From Terrisporobacter petrolearius (GTDB taxonomy: Bacteria; Bacillota; Clostridia; Peptostreptococcales; Peptostreptococcaceae), in contig NZ_JAHZMO010000039.1 of the NCBI RefSeq assembly GCF_020748185.1, forward strand, positions 1 through 32,700: a stretch of 32,700 bases of DNA, given 5' to 3'. How positions within the stretch are numbered: the first letter of the stretch is position 1; the number at the start of each line of letters is the position of its first letter. The position numbers and the translations under genes were made by a program. Below, piece after piece: positions 1 through 7,103 of the stretch. The notes beneath the pieces were generated by a model. That model was not told the DNA's origin. It ran no database searches and was given only the letters and a program-made list of their open reading frames with translations.

Positions 1-339
1 TCCATCATATAGGTTAAAGTCTAAACTTAATTATTTAGATAGTTCTTCTTCAGGTAATTCTTAAAAGTATATTTTTTGTACATAATTATTTTCCTCTTTT
101 TATACAAATATATATTGCAATTTACATTCGTTCAAACTTCTTATATCATCAACGTATTTTTTACTATTAAAACTCAAAGTTTTTACTCCCCTCTTACAAT
201 AAATTTATCGCCAACAAACTTACTCAAACTTTACTTTTTCAACTTAAAGTAAAGTTTGAGCCTTATGATAAAAATATTTATAACCTTTAGATTTTTTAAT
301 TTATGTACTCTATCATTTGTATGAAAATAAGTTCATCCA
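1..339. other. Gene-free left edge
   Basis: No credible coding region is visible. A minus-strand stretch at 31-63 ends like a protein tail (ELPEEELSK then stop), but it is closed by another stop codon only ten codons upstream. The only marked structure is the perfect inverted repeat at 223-260, listed separately. The rest is AT-rich sequence downstream of the Mor-family gene. Confidence 0.6.
223..260. repeat. Perfect 15-bp inverted repeat
   Basis: CTCAAACTTTACTTT (223-237) is exactly complementary to AAAGTAAAGTTTGAG (246-260), with an eight-base loop. The repeat lies about 80 bases past the stop of the Mor-family gene. Neither strand shows a good U-tract directly after the stem, so a classical terminator is doubtful. 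It could be an mRNA 3' hairpin or a protein-binding palindrome. Confidence 0.7.
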
Positions 340-603
340 TTAATTTAAAACTCCATTGTCATTTAAAATTTTTCTTATTTGTTGACTTGTAATGCCGTAT
401 TTTACTCTAAGTTTGTCCACATTTTTCCCATTATATTGTCTTACAATTTCTCTGTTTCTTTCCCCCAAAACTACTTTTCTGTGGACTGGAATATATACTG
501 TAGTACCACCATAAAGTTTTGATATTTCTTCAAAATTTTTCATTCCTACTATTTCTGCCAAAGCATGTAGTTCATATGGAATATCTTCCATTAAAATATT
601 CAT
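340..603 (-). CDS. Mor-family transcriptional regulator (phage-like)
   Basis: An 87-residue predicted DNA-binding protein resembling the Mor/C activator family, named for the phage Mu middle-gene activator. Residues 30-40 hold the family-like turn LYGGTTVYIP. The stretch from about residue 47 (GERNREIVRQYNG) leads into a helix-turn-helix at about 59-84 (DKLRVKYGITSQQIRKIL). The start at 603 was chosen because AGAGGGGGA sits seven bases upstream of this ATG; an in-frame TTG at 630 has no such site. The gene has its own promoter with two LexA-box-like sites (651-691), so expression is probably induced by DNA damage. Its target is not in the window and may lie to the left. The family call is by eye but the motif pattern is distinctive. 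Confidence 0.8.
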   Translation of the reverse strand: MNILMEDIPYELHALAEIVGMKNFEEISKLYGGTTVYIPVHRKVVLGERNREIVRQYNGKNVDKLRVKYGITSQQIRKILNDNGVLN

Positions 604-650
604 CTTTTGTCCCCCTCTTTTATTTTTCAAGTTTACTTTATTATTTTATA

Positions 651-662
651 GAACATACGTTT
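651..662. promoter_or_regulatory. LexA (SOS) box-like site 1
   Basis: GAACATACGTTT fully matches the core of the Gram-positive LexA box, GAACRNRYGTTY. It covers about +4 to +15 relative to the start point inferred from the -10 element at 672-677, where a bound repressor would block initiation or early elongation of the Mor-family gene. Confidence 0.6.
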
Positions 663-671
663 TATATTTAT

Positions 672-700
672 ATTGTAACGAACTTACGTTTTGTTAGCAA
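672..700 (-). promoter_or_regulatory. Promoter of the Mor-family gene
   Basis: On the minus strand a -35 element TTGCTA (695-700) and a -10 element TACAAT (672-677) are separated by exactly 17 bases. Transcription would begin near 665, giving a leader of about 60 bases before the start codon at 603. A LexA-box-like sequence fills most of the spacer, and a second one lies at the start point. Confidence 0.65.
680..691. promoter_or_regulatory. LexA (SOS) box-like site 2
   Basis: GAACTTACGTTT, preceded by C, matches the LexA core GAAC-N4-GTTY. It departs from the R preference at one inner position. It lies inside the -35/-10 spacer of the Mor-family promoter and starts 29 bases from site 1, close to three helical turns. 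Confidence 0.6.
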
Positions 701-708
701 CAATTTTA

Positions 709-734
709 TATAAATATTTATTGTATAAATATTT
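709..734. repeat. AT-rich direct repeat upstream of the Mor promoter
   Basis: TATAAATATTT occurs at 709-719 and again at 724-734. The pair lies directly upstream of the -35 element of the Mor-family promoter, between it and the stop of the antirepressor gene. It may act as an UP-like element or regulator site, or simply reflect AT-richness. Confidence 0.4.
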
Positions 735-745
735 GTACATTATTT

Positions 746-1525
746 TTACAAAACATTAATATATTCTACTTCCATAAGATTCTCATTCATGAGCAAGTTT
801 GTAAAATAGTCTCTTCCCCTTGAATTTATCAATGCCTGAATTCCACTATGTCCTGCTGGTGATTTAAATGGTCTTAGGTTAAAATATTTCATATATTGTG
901 AGTAAGGCCTAATACTGTTATAGTTGTCTCTGTAACAAAAGTTTCTCAAAATCAGCCAGCTTATTAGCATGTTTTCCTTCATACCAAACATCTTTGCTGT
1001 ATCTCTAAAATTAGTAAGTAAATCACTAAAATTTTCACTGTTATAATTATCTGCCATATAGCTAGGCACTAGTTGATTTGTCATATTAGGATTACTTGGT
1101 ATGATTTGCGACGCAGCTTGTGAAGGATACACAATTTCCTCATGTGAGCTTTGTGTGTATGATGTGTTATAATCTAATAATTGTCTAAGTCTATCTAAAA
1201 TAGCTTCTGGTGAATTAAACTTTTTCTCAAGATTTATAAAATATAACCTTGCCTGTCTTCCTCTGTCACTTCTTTGAAACATGCAAATTTCCTTTGCCAT
1301 GTCTGCCTTCAACATATAGTCCTTAAGGTCTTGTATTCCTCCTGATGTTTGGTGTTTTTGTATCACTATTTCGTAGTCTTCCTTTTCCTCAAATCCATAC
1401 TCTATCATTCTTGATATCCATATTTTAAAAGGTGTTTCAATTTGAAGAAAGTCGTGTAGTTCTCTTCCACTTACTATTACCTCTCCACTTTCATTAATTA
1501 TGTAGGGTATTAATTGCTTTTCCAT
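746..1525 (-). CDS. Phage antirepressor (AntA/AntB N-domain, KilAC-like C-domain)
   Basis: A 259-residue two-domain protein of the phage antirepressor type. Residues about 8-100 match the AntA/AntB pattern: VSGRELHDFLQIETPFKIWISRMIEYGFEE, a K/Q-rich strand, then the YMLKADMAKEICMFQRSDRGRQARLYFINLE helix. Residues about 165-255 resemble the antirepressor C-terminal DNA-binding domain (AKMFGMKENMLISWL...RPYSQYMKYFNLRP). Such proteins usually bind and inactivate a prophage repressor. The start ATG at 1525 follows a strong GGAGGT site. No repressor, integrase or structural phage gene is visible nearby, so this is a phage remnant or an independently carried regulator. It has its own upstream region with repeats at 1585-1623. 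Confidence 0.85.
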   Translation of the reverse strand: MEKQLIPYIINESGEVIVSGRELHDFLQIETPFKIWISRMIEYGFEEKEDYEIVIQKHQTSGGIQDLKDYMLKADMAKEICMFQRSDRGRQARLYFINLEKKFNSPEAILDRLRQLLDYNTSYTQSSHEEIVYPSQAASQIIPSNPNMTNQLVPSYMADNYNSENFSDLLTNFRDTAKMFGMKENMLISWLILRNFCYRDNYNSIRPYSQYMKYFNLRPFKSPAGHSGIQALINSRGRDYFTNLLMNENLMEVEYINVL

Positions 1526-1584
1526 TTTTCTACCTCCAATTATTAATAATTTTTCCTTTGAAATTTGTTTTATTGATATTATAG

Positions 1585-1623
1585 TAGTTTATTTTTGTGG
1601 TTTATTTGTATAAAATAGTTTAT
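1585..1623. repeat. Three direct repeats upstream of the antirepressor
   Basis: T(A/G)GTTTAT occurs at 1585-1592, 1598-1605 and 1616-1623. The copies sit 60-100 bases upstream of the antirepressor start and just upstream of a minus-strand TATAAT. They may be operator sites for the antirepressor or a phage-type repressor. In sequence this AT-rich, chance cannot be excluded. Confidence 0.45.
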
Positions 1624-1645
1624 GAAATTATATTTAGACTTGGGG

Positions 1646-1678
1646 CAAAGGGGTGCACATTTTTGTTACCCCCTTTTG
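1646..1678. repeat. GC-rich imperfect hairpin
   Basis: A G/C-rich island in an otherwise AT-rich gap. GGGGT (1650-1654) pairs with ACCCC (1668-1672), ACA with TGT inside it, and flanking AAA with TTTT around a bulged C. No U-tract follows on the minus strand. The function is unknown. Confidence 0.45.
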
Positions 1679-1688
1679 GATTATTAAT

Positions 1689-1757
1689 AATAGATATATT
1701 AAAAGGCAATAACTGATTTTTAATACATATCAGTTATTGCCTTTTAATATATCTATT
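1689..1757. terminator. Perfect 29-bp hairpin, probable bidirectional terminator
   Basis: The arms 1689-1717 and 1729-1757 are exact reverse complements around an 11-base loop. The inner stem has A and T arms (AAAAGGCAATAACTGAT with its complement ending GCCTTTT), as in bidirectional intrinsic terminators. The stop of the RloB gene is only 26 bases away, so the hairpin probably ends the defence operon. The stem is unusually long and perfect, and a small mobile inverted-repeat element is an alternative. No flanking target duplication is visible. Confidence 0.6.
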
Positions 1758-1782
1758 TACTCTATTTCTATCCTAATTTATA

Positions 1783-2703
1783 TTATTCTATTATCATTTT
1801 GCCAATAATTAAACCTACCCTAGTGCCTATATGATTTTCTAATTTTACTACATCCATTTCATGTAACTTCTGATTTTTTATAGCTTCATTAATATGATCT
1901 TTAAACTGCTCAAACTTAAGATTACTTTTATTATAAGATCCTCCTAGTTTTGTAGCCAGTTCTTTTTCTAAAAATCTTTTTGAGTTTCTAGATTTTGATA
2001 TTTTTCTATTTATTCTAATATCTTCTGCATTATATTCTTTGCAATCACTTAAATGTAATAATAACCAAAACTCAAAACAAGGATTTGAAATACCTAAATT
2101 ATAATTATTTTCTTCACATATTGCAACTACTTCTTCATATTGTTCTTTTTTAAAACTAGCTTTATCTCTGTCAATAATTATACATACTTCATCAATTTCA
2201 TCATCATAATCCAAGCTTTGTTTTAAATTTTTTATATCTTGAATCAATATATTTATATCTATGTCTTCGTCAATTATTAAATCTTCAATAAAATTTATAA
2301 ATTTATCTATATTTTCTCCATATTCAACATCTATAAAACATTCCTCTACTAATGCTAAAGTTTTATTTTTTATATCATTGTAATTGCCCAAATTAGAAAT
2401 AACTAACTCACTTATTTTTTCTTTAATACTTATATTACATTGTTTCATTTCAACTACTTCTCTAATATAATTATCTAAAGATTTAACTACACTTAGTTGA
2501 TTAGATCTCGTTTCATCTAACTTTTCTAAAATTTCTATATGAATCAAATCATTAATACCTAGTTCACTTTTATAATTAGATAAATTTTCAAAATAATATT
2601 CTTCAGTTTTTTCTCCTTCAAATACAAAAATATACTTTTTATTAAAATCTCTATATCTTGAGTTACTTCTAATACCCATAGTTTTCTTTATACGCAAACT
2701 CAT
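1783..2703 (-). CDS. RloB-like TOPRIM protein (AbiLii-type abortive infection component)
   Basis: A 306-residue protein of the RloB family. A TOPRIM-like acidic glutamate lies in FVFEGEKTEEYYF (residues about 26-38), the DxD motif in IIDRDK (about 176-181), and the family block NPCFEFWLLLH is at about 207-217. TOPRIM domains in OLD-type systems are metal-dependent nucleases, so a nuclease role is inferred. The start is placed at ATG 2703 because TTGGAG lies nine bases upstream; a TTG at 2718 is part of that ribosome binding site. The gene begins 17 bases after the ATPase stop, so the two are co-transcribed. RloA/RloB pairs correspond to lactococcal AbiL phage defence. Activity here is inferred from family and pairing. 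Confidence 0.85.
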   Translation of the reverse strand: MSLRIKKTMGIRSNSRYRDFNKKYIFVFEGEKTEEYYFENLSNYKSELGINDLIHIEILEKLDETRSNQLSVVKSLDNYIREVVEMKQCNISIKEKISELVISNLGNYNDIKNKTLALVEECFIDVEYGENIDKFINFIEDLIIDEDIDINILIQDIKNLKQSLDYDDEIDEVCIIIDRDKASFKKEQYEEVVAICEENNYNLGISNPCFEFWLLLHLSDCKEYNAEDIRINRKISKSRNSKRFLEKELATKLGGSYNKSNLKFEQFKDHINEAIKNQKLHEMDVVKLENHIGTRVGLIIGKMIIE

Positions 2704-2720
2704 ATTCTTAATCTCCAATA

Positions 2721-4088
2721 TTAGTTATTATCACAATAAAGCTTATTTAATTTTTCTATATTTAAATTTTTAAAGTGAGGTACTGCTCCATATCTGCCTT
2801 CTAAATAGGCCTTAATAATTTTAGCATCAAATCTAGGTGTAAAGTCTTCTAAGGAATAGAGTTCTGTTCTTCCTCTATTATCCTTCTCTGCAAACCATAC
2901 TTCATCTCTTCTTAATAAATCTAGATCTAGCACACGATCTTCATGAGTTGTCACTATAAGTTGGACATTTTTACACTCTACAACCTCTAAGAATAATTCA
3001 ATAAATTTGTAAGTTAGATTAGGGTGTAAACTTCTATCTATCTCATCAATAACAAATACTTTATTTTTAGAATTCAGTAATATTTCTATTAAATCCATAA
3101 GCCTTCTAGTACCATCTGATTCATCTGATAAATAGAAGTCTCCATTTTGATTTTCATGTTTAAAAGCTAAAGTTTTAACCTTTAAATTATTATTGTCATC
3201 TAAAGTTATATTATAAAATTGTTTATTACCTCTAATATTTACTCCTTTTACACCTTCATCATGTTTTAATAATTCTTCTTTTACATCTTCTAGTAACTCT
3301 CTTGGCAAATCTTTTCGAATATCATCTATATCTGACTCTATTAGATTAAAATTTGTTATTCCTGTTCCAAACATATTTAGTGTATTTACAACACTTTCAT
3401 TAAAGCTAACATCATTACTTAACATATATTGAAAATTAGTTATTGGTGCTGATGCAAAATTAAGGTCTAAATACTCCGTAAACCATGCGTAAATCTCTTT
3501 GAATACAATAAACTCATTATGATCTTCATATAAGGTTTCCTTATTTCTATTTAATTCATTTAAGAATAAAGACTTTTTATTTAATTTACTATCCTCAAAA
3601 TAAATATTAAATCTTGTTTTATTTTCACTGTTTGCAAACTTTATACCATATTCAAAATGATTTTCCTCAATATTTCTTTCGAATATCAACTTTTCATCCT
3701 TATTAGTTATATCATATAACCATTCTCCACATATTTCTTTTTTACTAATGATTATATTAAATCCATAAGCATAATATCTATCACCTATCATTATTTCATA
3801 TTCAAAAGTTGTGTTTTTATCCTTATTTTCTGTATTTCCTTTAAAGTAATAATCTCTAGAAGCATCACTCATACTTCCTATAATTATATTTTTTGAGTAA
3901 AACATTGCCTTAACTAAATTTGATTTACCTGCAGCATTTGCACCATAAATAGCAGCAAATTTTAACAAATTCGTTTTTTTCGTTTTTATCAAATGATTTT
4001 CTTTCATTCTTGCTTTTCCTGAAAACATGCTAAATTCAGTATTTTCATTAAACGAAAGAAAATTTTTCACATTAAATCTAAGTAACAT
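2721..4088 (-). CDS. RloA/AbiLi-like AAA ATPase of a defence pair
   Basis: A 455-residue ABC/SMC-type ATPase of the RloA (COG1106-like) group. It has an intact Walker A (GANAAGKSN, 49-57), an ABC-signature-like LSDESDGTRR (320-329), Walker B VFVIDEID (344-351) and the switch histidine in VTTH (379-382). The N-terminus, LLRFNVKNFLSFNENTEFSM, is typical of the family. It is the first gene of a two-gene operon with the RloB-like TOPRIM protein. Together they look like an OLD nuclease split into ATPase and TOPRIM chains and match AbiL-type abortive infection. The start at 4088 has AAGGA and GGGGG sequences just upstream. A promoter with a palindrome in its spacer lies about 50 bases upstream. All catalytic motifs are present, so it is probably functional. 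Confidence 0.88.
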   Translation of the reverse strand: MLLRFNVKNFLSFNENTEFSMFSGKARMKENHLIKTKKTNLLKFAAIYGANAAGKSNLVKAMFYSKNIIIGSMSDASRDYYFKGNTENKDKNTTFEYEIMIGDRYYAYGFNIIISKKEICGEWLYDITNKDEKLIFERNIEENHFEYGIKFANSENKTRFNIYFEDSKLNKKSLFLNELNRNKETLYEDHNEFIVFKEIYAWFTEYLDLNFASAPITNFQYMLSNDVSFNESVVNTLNMFGTGITNFNLIESDIDDIRKDLPRELLEDVKEELLKHDEGVKGVNIRGNKQFYNITLDDNNNLKVKTLAFKHENQNGDFYLSDESDGTRRLMDLIEILLNSKNKVFVIDEIDRSLHPNLTYKFIELFLEVVECKNVQLIVTTHEDRVLDLDLLRRDEVWFAEKDNRGRTELYSLEDFTPRFDAKIIKAYLEGRYGAVPHFKNLNIEKLNKLYCDNN

Positions 4089-4134
4089 ATTATCCTTCGC
4101 CCCCTTATTTTATATTAAAAGTGATTTTTTCACT

Positions 4135-4164
4135 TTTATACTTATAGTATATACTATTCTCCAA
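4135..4164 (-). promoter_or_regulatory. Promoter with palindromic operator for the AbiL-like operon
   Basis: On the minus strand TTGGAG (4159-4164) and TATAAA (4135-4140) are 18 bases apart. The spacer contains the perfect 14-base palindrome ATAGTATATACTAT (4144-4157), well placed for a dimeric repressor to block polymerase. The elements are only moderately close to consensus, so this is a prediction. Confidence 0.5.
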
Positions 4165-4297
4165 TTATAATAAAGTTAATCATTTTTCATAAATAAATTT
4201 TTACTCGTTTTATTATTATTATTTTCAACTATATTTTTATATTTATATAAAGGTATTGTCATTTTTTTAGATTACTGCATAGATTATTTTGTATAAA

Positions 4298-4328
4298 TAA
4301 AAAAAAGCCTGAATATAATATTCAAACT
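4298..4328 (-). terminator. Intrinsic terminator after the DnaJ-domain gene
   Basis: On the minus strand AGTTTGAAT pairs with ATTCAGGCT (nine pairs, two of them G-U) around a five-base loop, followed by eight T. It lies about 90 bases past the stop at 4418 and separates this transcription unit from the AbiL-like operon. Confidence 0.7.
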
Positions 4329-4417
4329 TTTTATTAATCATCGCTATACTTAGTAAAATATGTTAATAGTAACATAAATGATAGATATGCTGAATTAGAA
4401 ATTATTTTTTTTTATTA

Positions 4418-5392
4418 TTATGCTCCTAAAGTTACTCTAATTTTTTCGTAGGCTTCTTGAACCTCTCTAAATCTTTGTGTCGAGTATTCTACCAAATAGT
4501 CTGGTAAATCTTTATTTAAAATCTTGTCAGGATGACACTCTCCAACAAGTTTTCTGTATTTAGATTTTATTGTTGGTAAATCATCGCCTTTTTTACATCC
4601 TAAAATCTCATAATACTTGTCCAAAGTATTATCCATATATTCTGCTTTAATTGAATTTATTATGTAAGGTTCTATTTTAAGAACTGCTGCTGCATAATCA
4701 AGCATTTTTTCATCTTGATATGTAGCTTTTCCCCCAAAAGTTGCTATTTTATATAAACAATCTAAAAATCCATTCTTTAGATTTCTATCGTCTTCAAGAT
4801 TATCATCACAGCTGTTATTTAATTTAACACAGTAGTCTTCAAAAGTTTTATCTGAATCTCTTCCTTTTCTAAAACATTCTATGGCTTTTTTTCTATTTTG
4901 TTCATCAAATCCATAATAATTATTTATAATATCATTTAGAACTTTTATATGACTATTTTTAATAGATCCATTAATCTTGCAAAATTTAGCATATGCTGCA
5001 AATATAATAAAAATATATGTGTTTTCTTCATCATCGTATTTTCTTATCCTATTATCTTCCCCATATTCAAAACTATTTTTACAATGACAACAATTCCATA
5101 TTCCAGTACTATCAATTAGTACATTTCCATTACAATATGGGCAAATCACATTGAAATTATTATTTTTTATAACACCATCAGTGGAAAAATCAAAATTCCC
5201 ACCACAGTGAGAACAGTTATAAATCCCATACTCATTAACTCCTAATGATTTATGACAATGTGGACAATTAATATTATATCTGTAATTGCCACCTCCAAAG
5301 CTGTTTGCTAATACAGCTCCTCCTGCTGCACCCAATGGTCCCCCAACCATAAATCCTAGTGCTCCTCCTACAACAGTCTTAAAAAAGCTCAT
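4418..5392 (-). CDS. Zinc-ribbon / TerB-like / DnaJ-domain co-chaperone-like protein
   Basis: A 324-residue multidomain protein. Residues 8-29 form a glycine-zipper-like hydrophobic segment (GGALGFMVGGPLGAAGGAVLA). Two zinc ribbons follow, with CxxC pairs at 43/46 and 60/63 and at 84/87 and 101/104. Residues about 122-245 are helical and TerB-like, resembling the middle domain of DjlA-type proteins. A C-terminal J-domain (about 257-322) keeps the essential HPD at 287-289, so it should stimulate a DnaK-type Hsp70. AGGAGGAA supports the start at 5392. It is the last gene of a minus-strand row with the small helical protein and the PH/SHOCT protein, and is followed by a terminator. Possible roles are membrane-linked stress response or defence; the substrate is unknown. 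Confidence 0.8.
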   Translation of the reverse strand: MSFFKTVVGGALGFMVGGPLGAAGGAVLANSFGGGNYRYNINCPHCHKSLGVNEYGIYNCSHCGGNFDFSTDGVIKNNNFNVICPYCNGNVLIDSTGIWNCCHCKNSFEYGEDNRIRKYDDEENTYIFIIFAAYAKFCKINGSIKNSHIKVLNDIINNYYGFDEQNRKKAIECFRKGRDSDKTFEDYCVKLNNSCDDNLEDDRNLKNGFLDCLYKIATFGGKATYQDEKMLDYAAAVLKIEPYIINSIKAEYMDNTLDKYYEILGCKKGDDLPTIKSKYRKLVGECHPDKILNKDLPDYLVEYSTQRFREVQEAYEKIRVTLGA

Positions 5393-5527
5393 ATATTCCT
5401 CCTACTATATAAAAAACTCCAACTTTATAATCTATATTATAATGCATTTTTAGTCACAGCTTACACCGCTCTATTATTTTTATAAAAATAAAATATATGC
5501 AAACAAATAATTTAATACTGTTTTTTA

Positions 5528-5926
5528 CTATAAATTATATTCTTTTTTTGTTTCTATATATCTTTTAAACTCTTCATCTAAATCATTTAGTAATTCCATT
5601 TTTTCTTTAGAATCTATGTAATCTAGAGTAGATTTAAAAGTAAATTTTGTTAATTTATCAATCAATGTTTCCATTCTAAATGATAAACTTTTATATGCAA
5701 CTACTTTATCAAAATAACCTGCATCCATTAGTTTATCAGATAGTTCACTCAGCTTATTAGCCATATTATATAAATCATCTTCTGTATTATTTATTTCATT
5801 ACATAATTTTAATAGTTCTTCTGCATCTCCTAATGATATTTGTGTATGAATACCAAGTACTGCATCACTTAAAGTTTCATCTACTGCAGAGAAAAATTCA
5901 CTTCCTATTTGCTCTAATGTTCTCAT
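5528..5926 (-). CDS. Hypothetical helical protein
   Basis: A 132-residue acidic protein that I do not recognise. It looks almost entirely alpha-helical, with heptad-like leucine and isoleucine spacing (EELLKLCNEINNTEDDLYNMANKLSELSDKLMDAG) that suggests a coiled-coil or helical bundle. It has no signal peptide, membrane segment, cysteine cluster or catalytic motif. GGGAG lies 11 bases upstream of ATG 5926, an acceptable but not ideal site. It sits 135 bases upstream of the DnaJ/TerB gene and 233 bases downstream of the PH/SHOCT gene, all in the same direction. It may be an adaptor or partner in that cassette. It is probably a real gene, judging by its length and codon use in this AT-rich context. 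Confidence 0.7.
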   Translation of the reverse strand: MRTLEQIGSEFFSAVDETLSDAVLGIHTQISLGDAEELLKLCNEINNTEDDLYNMANKLSELSDKLMDAGYFDKVVAYKSLSFRMETLIDKLTKFTFKSTLDYIDSKEKMELLNDLDEEFKRYIETKKEYNL

Positions 5927-6159
5927 ATTTTAATTTACTCCCAATTATATAAATCTCCACCTATTTGTAACTATTTTGTCGATATGACATTACCATCATA
6001 CAACAGTATTCATATCATATTTTATAAAATATTGTTGGTTTTATATATTTTTTTTAGCTATACGTATAATAAAATCCAAATTTTATTAATTATTGCATTA
6101 TTTTATATACTCTATTCATAATCTATATTTATAAAGTTTGCTAAGCAATTAATTTTTTA

Positions 6160-6960
6160 TTACAAACCTAAAAGTTCTTTTTTCTTTATATCAAATTCAT
6201 CTTGAGTTAATACACCCATATCTAATAACTGTTTATACTTCATTAACTCATCTGCAGTTGATATATTATTTACTACTTGTGTAACTGAAGTAGTTTTTGC
6301 TTGTTTATATTGTTCAACTTCATTATTAACTGTATCTGCAAAAAAACTAACAGTATTATTAGATACATTCTCTATCATTCTTGTTGTTGCACCATCAGTG
6401 ATAGCTATTTTTCCAAGCAATAATCCCTTAGAATGAGAAATACTATTAATTCGATCTAATGGTATATCTATTAATTTCAATCCATAAATCATCCCTTTAT
6501 CTAACATTAATACTCGTTTATTTGTGCATACTATCAACCAAGTATTCCCTTCAGTGAGCCCACTTGTCATAGCTTTAATTTCTTCATCTAATCTAAGTAT
6601 TGATGGTAATTCTGCAATTTCCTTTCTTGTTCCCCACTCATCTTTACATGGCAGAGCATTTATTTCATGATTTATTTGTTTCACAGTTTTTCTATTAGAT
6701 ATTTCTTCTTTGCTACCACAATTATCTTGTAAATAATCTAATGCTTTTTCTCCATCTTCTTTTGACTTATGAGGATATGCTAAATTCATAACTTTTTTAT
6801 TCACAGTAATCTGTATTACTCCATTTGTTGCAAAAGAAGACTTTCCAAATAATTTTACAGATTCTATTTCTGTAAGCAATATTTCTTTGTTTCCTATAAT
6901 TACCCTATCTTCTAATAAAGTCCATGCCTTTTGTAAACTAGCCTTAAAACTTAAATTCAT
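6160..6960 (-). CDS. PH-domain protein with C-terminal SHOCT motif
   Basis: A 266-residue soluble protein with two bacterial PH-like regions and a SHOCT tail. Residues about 1-85 form a beta-rich PH-like unit (LEDRVIIGNKEILLTEIESVKLFG...GVIQITVNKK). Residues about 115-215 form a second one with the usual pattern (TWLIVCTNKRVLMLDKGMIYGLKLIDIPLDRINSIS). The last 35 residues, TADELMKYKQLLDMGVLTQDEFDIKKKELLGL, are a textbook SHOCT (short C-terminal oligomerisation) motif. Such proteins usually act as scaffolds; no enzymatic residue is seen. AAGGAGAA supports the start at 6960. The gene heads the row leading to the helical and DnaJ/TerB proteins. Confidence 0.8.
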   Translation of the reverse strand: MNLSFKASLQKAWTLLEDRVIIGNKEILLTEIESVKLFGKSSFATNGVIQITVNKKVMNLAYPHKSKEDGEKALDYLQDNCGSKEEISNRKTVKQINHEINALPCKDEWGTRKEIAELPSILRLDEEIKAMTSGLTEGNTWLIVCTNKRVLMLDKGMIYGLKLIDIPLDRINSISHSKGLLLGKIAITDGATTRMIENVSNNTVSFFADTVNNEVEQYKQAKTTSVTQVVNNISTADELMKYKQLLDMGVLTQDEFDIKKKELLGL

Positions 6961-7103
6961 TTCATATTCTCCTTACTATATATACATATTTTCAATGCGT
7001 ATTATAACATAGCCCTTTTGTCCTTTTTTGTAGAATATTGTATTTTTTAGATAGAAATTAATTTTATTAACAGCGTAAATGGAACTATAATTTTCTAACA
7101 AAC

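Larger units (their letters stand above)
4089..4417. other. Intergenic region with defence-operon promoter and a terminator
   Basis: A gene-free stretch. It holds the inferred promoter and palindrome of the ATPase/RloB operon (4135-4164), an eight-pair inverted repeat around 4117-4138 in that operon's leader, and the terminator of the DnaJ-domain gene (4298-4328). The rest is AT-rich and unremarkable. Confidence 0.6.

Noticed and set aside
31..63. Possible end of a protein gene on the minus strand (ELPEEELSK, stop)
   Set aside because: An in-frame stop lies ten codons upstream, so it is not open; too short to call even a pseudogene.
6138..6148. TTGCTAAGCAA palindrome as a terminator after the PH/SHOCT gene
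   Set aside because: Only four pairs with a three-base loop, and the T-run is on the plus strand, the wrong direction for that gene.
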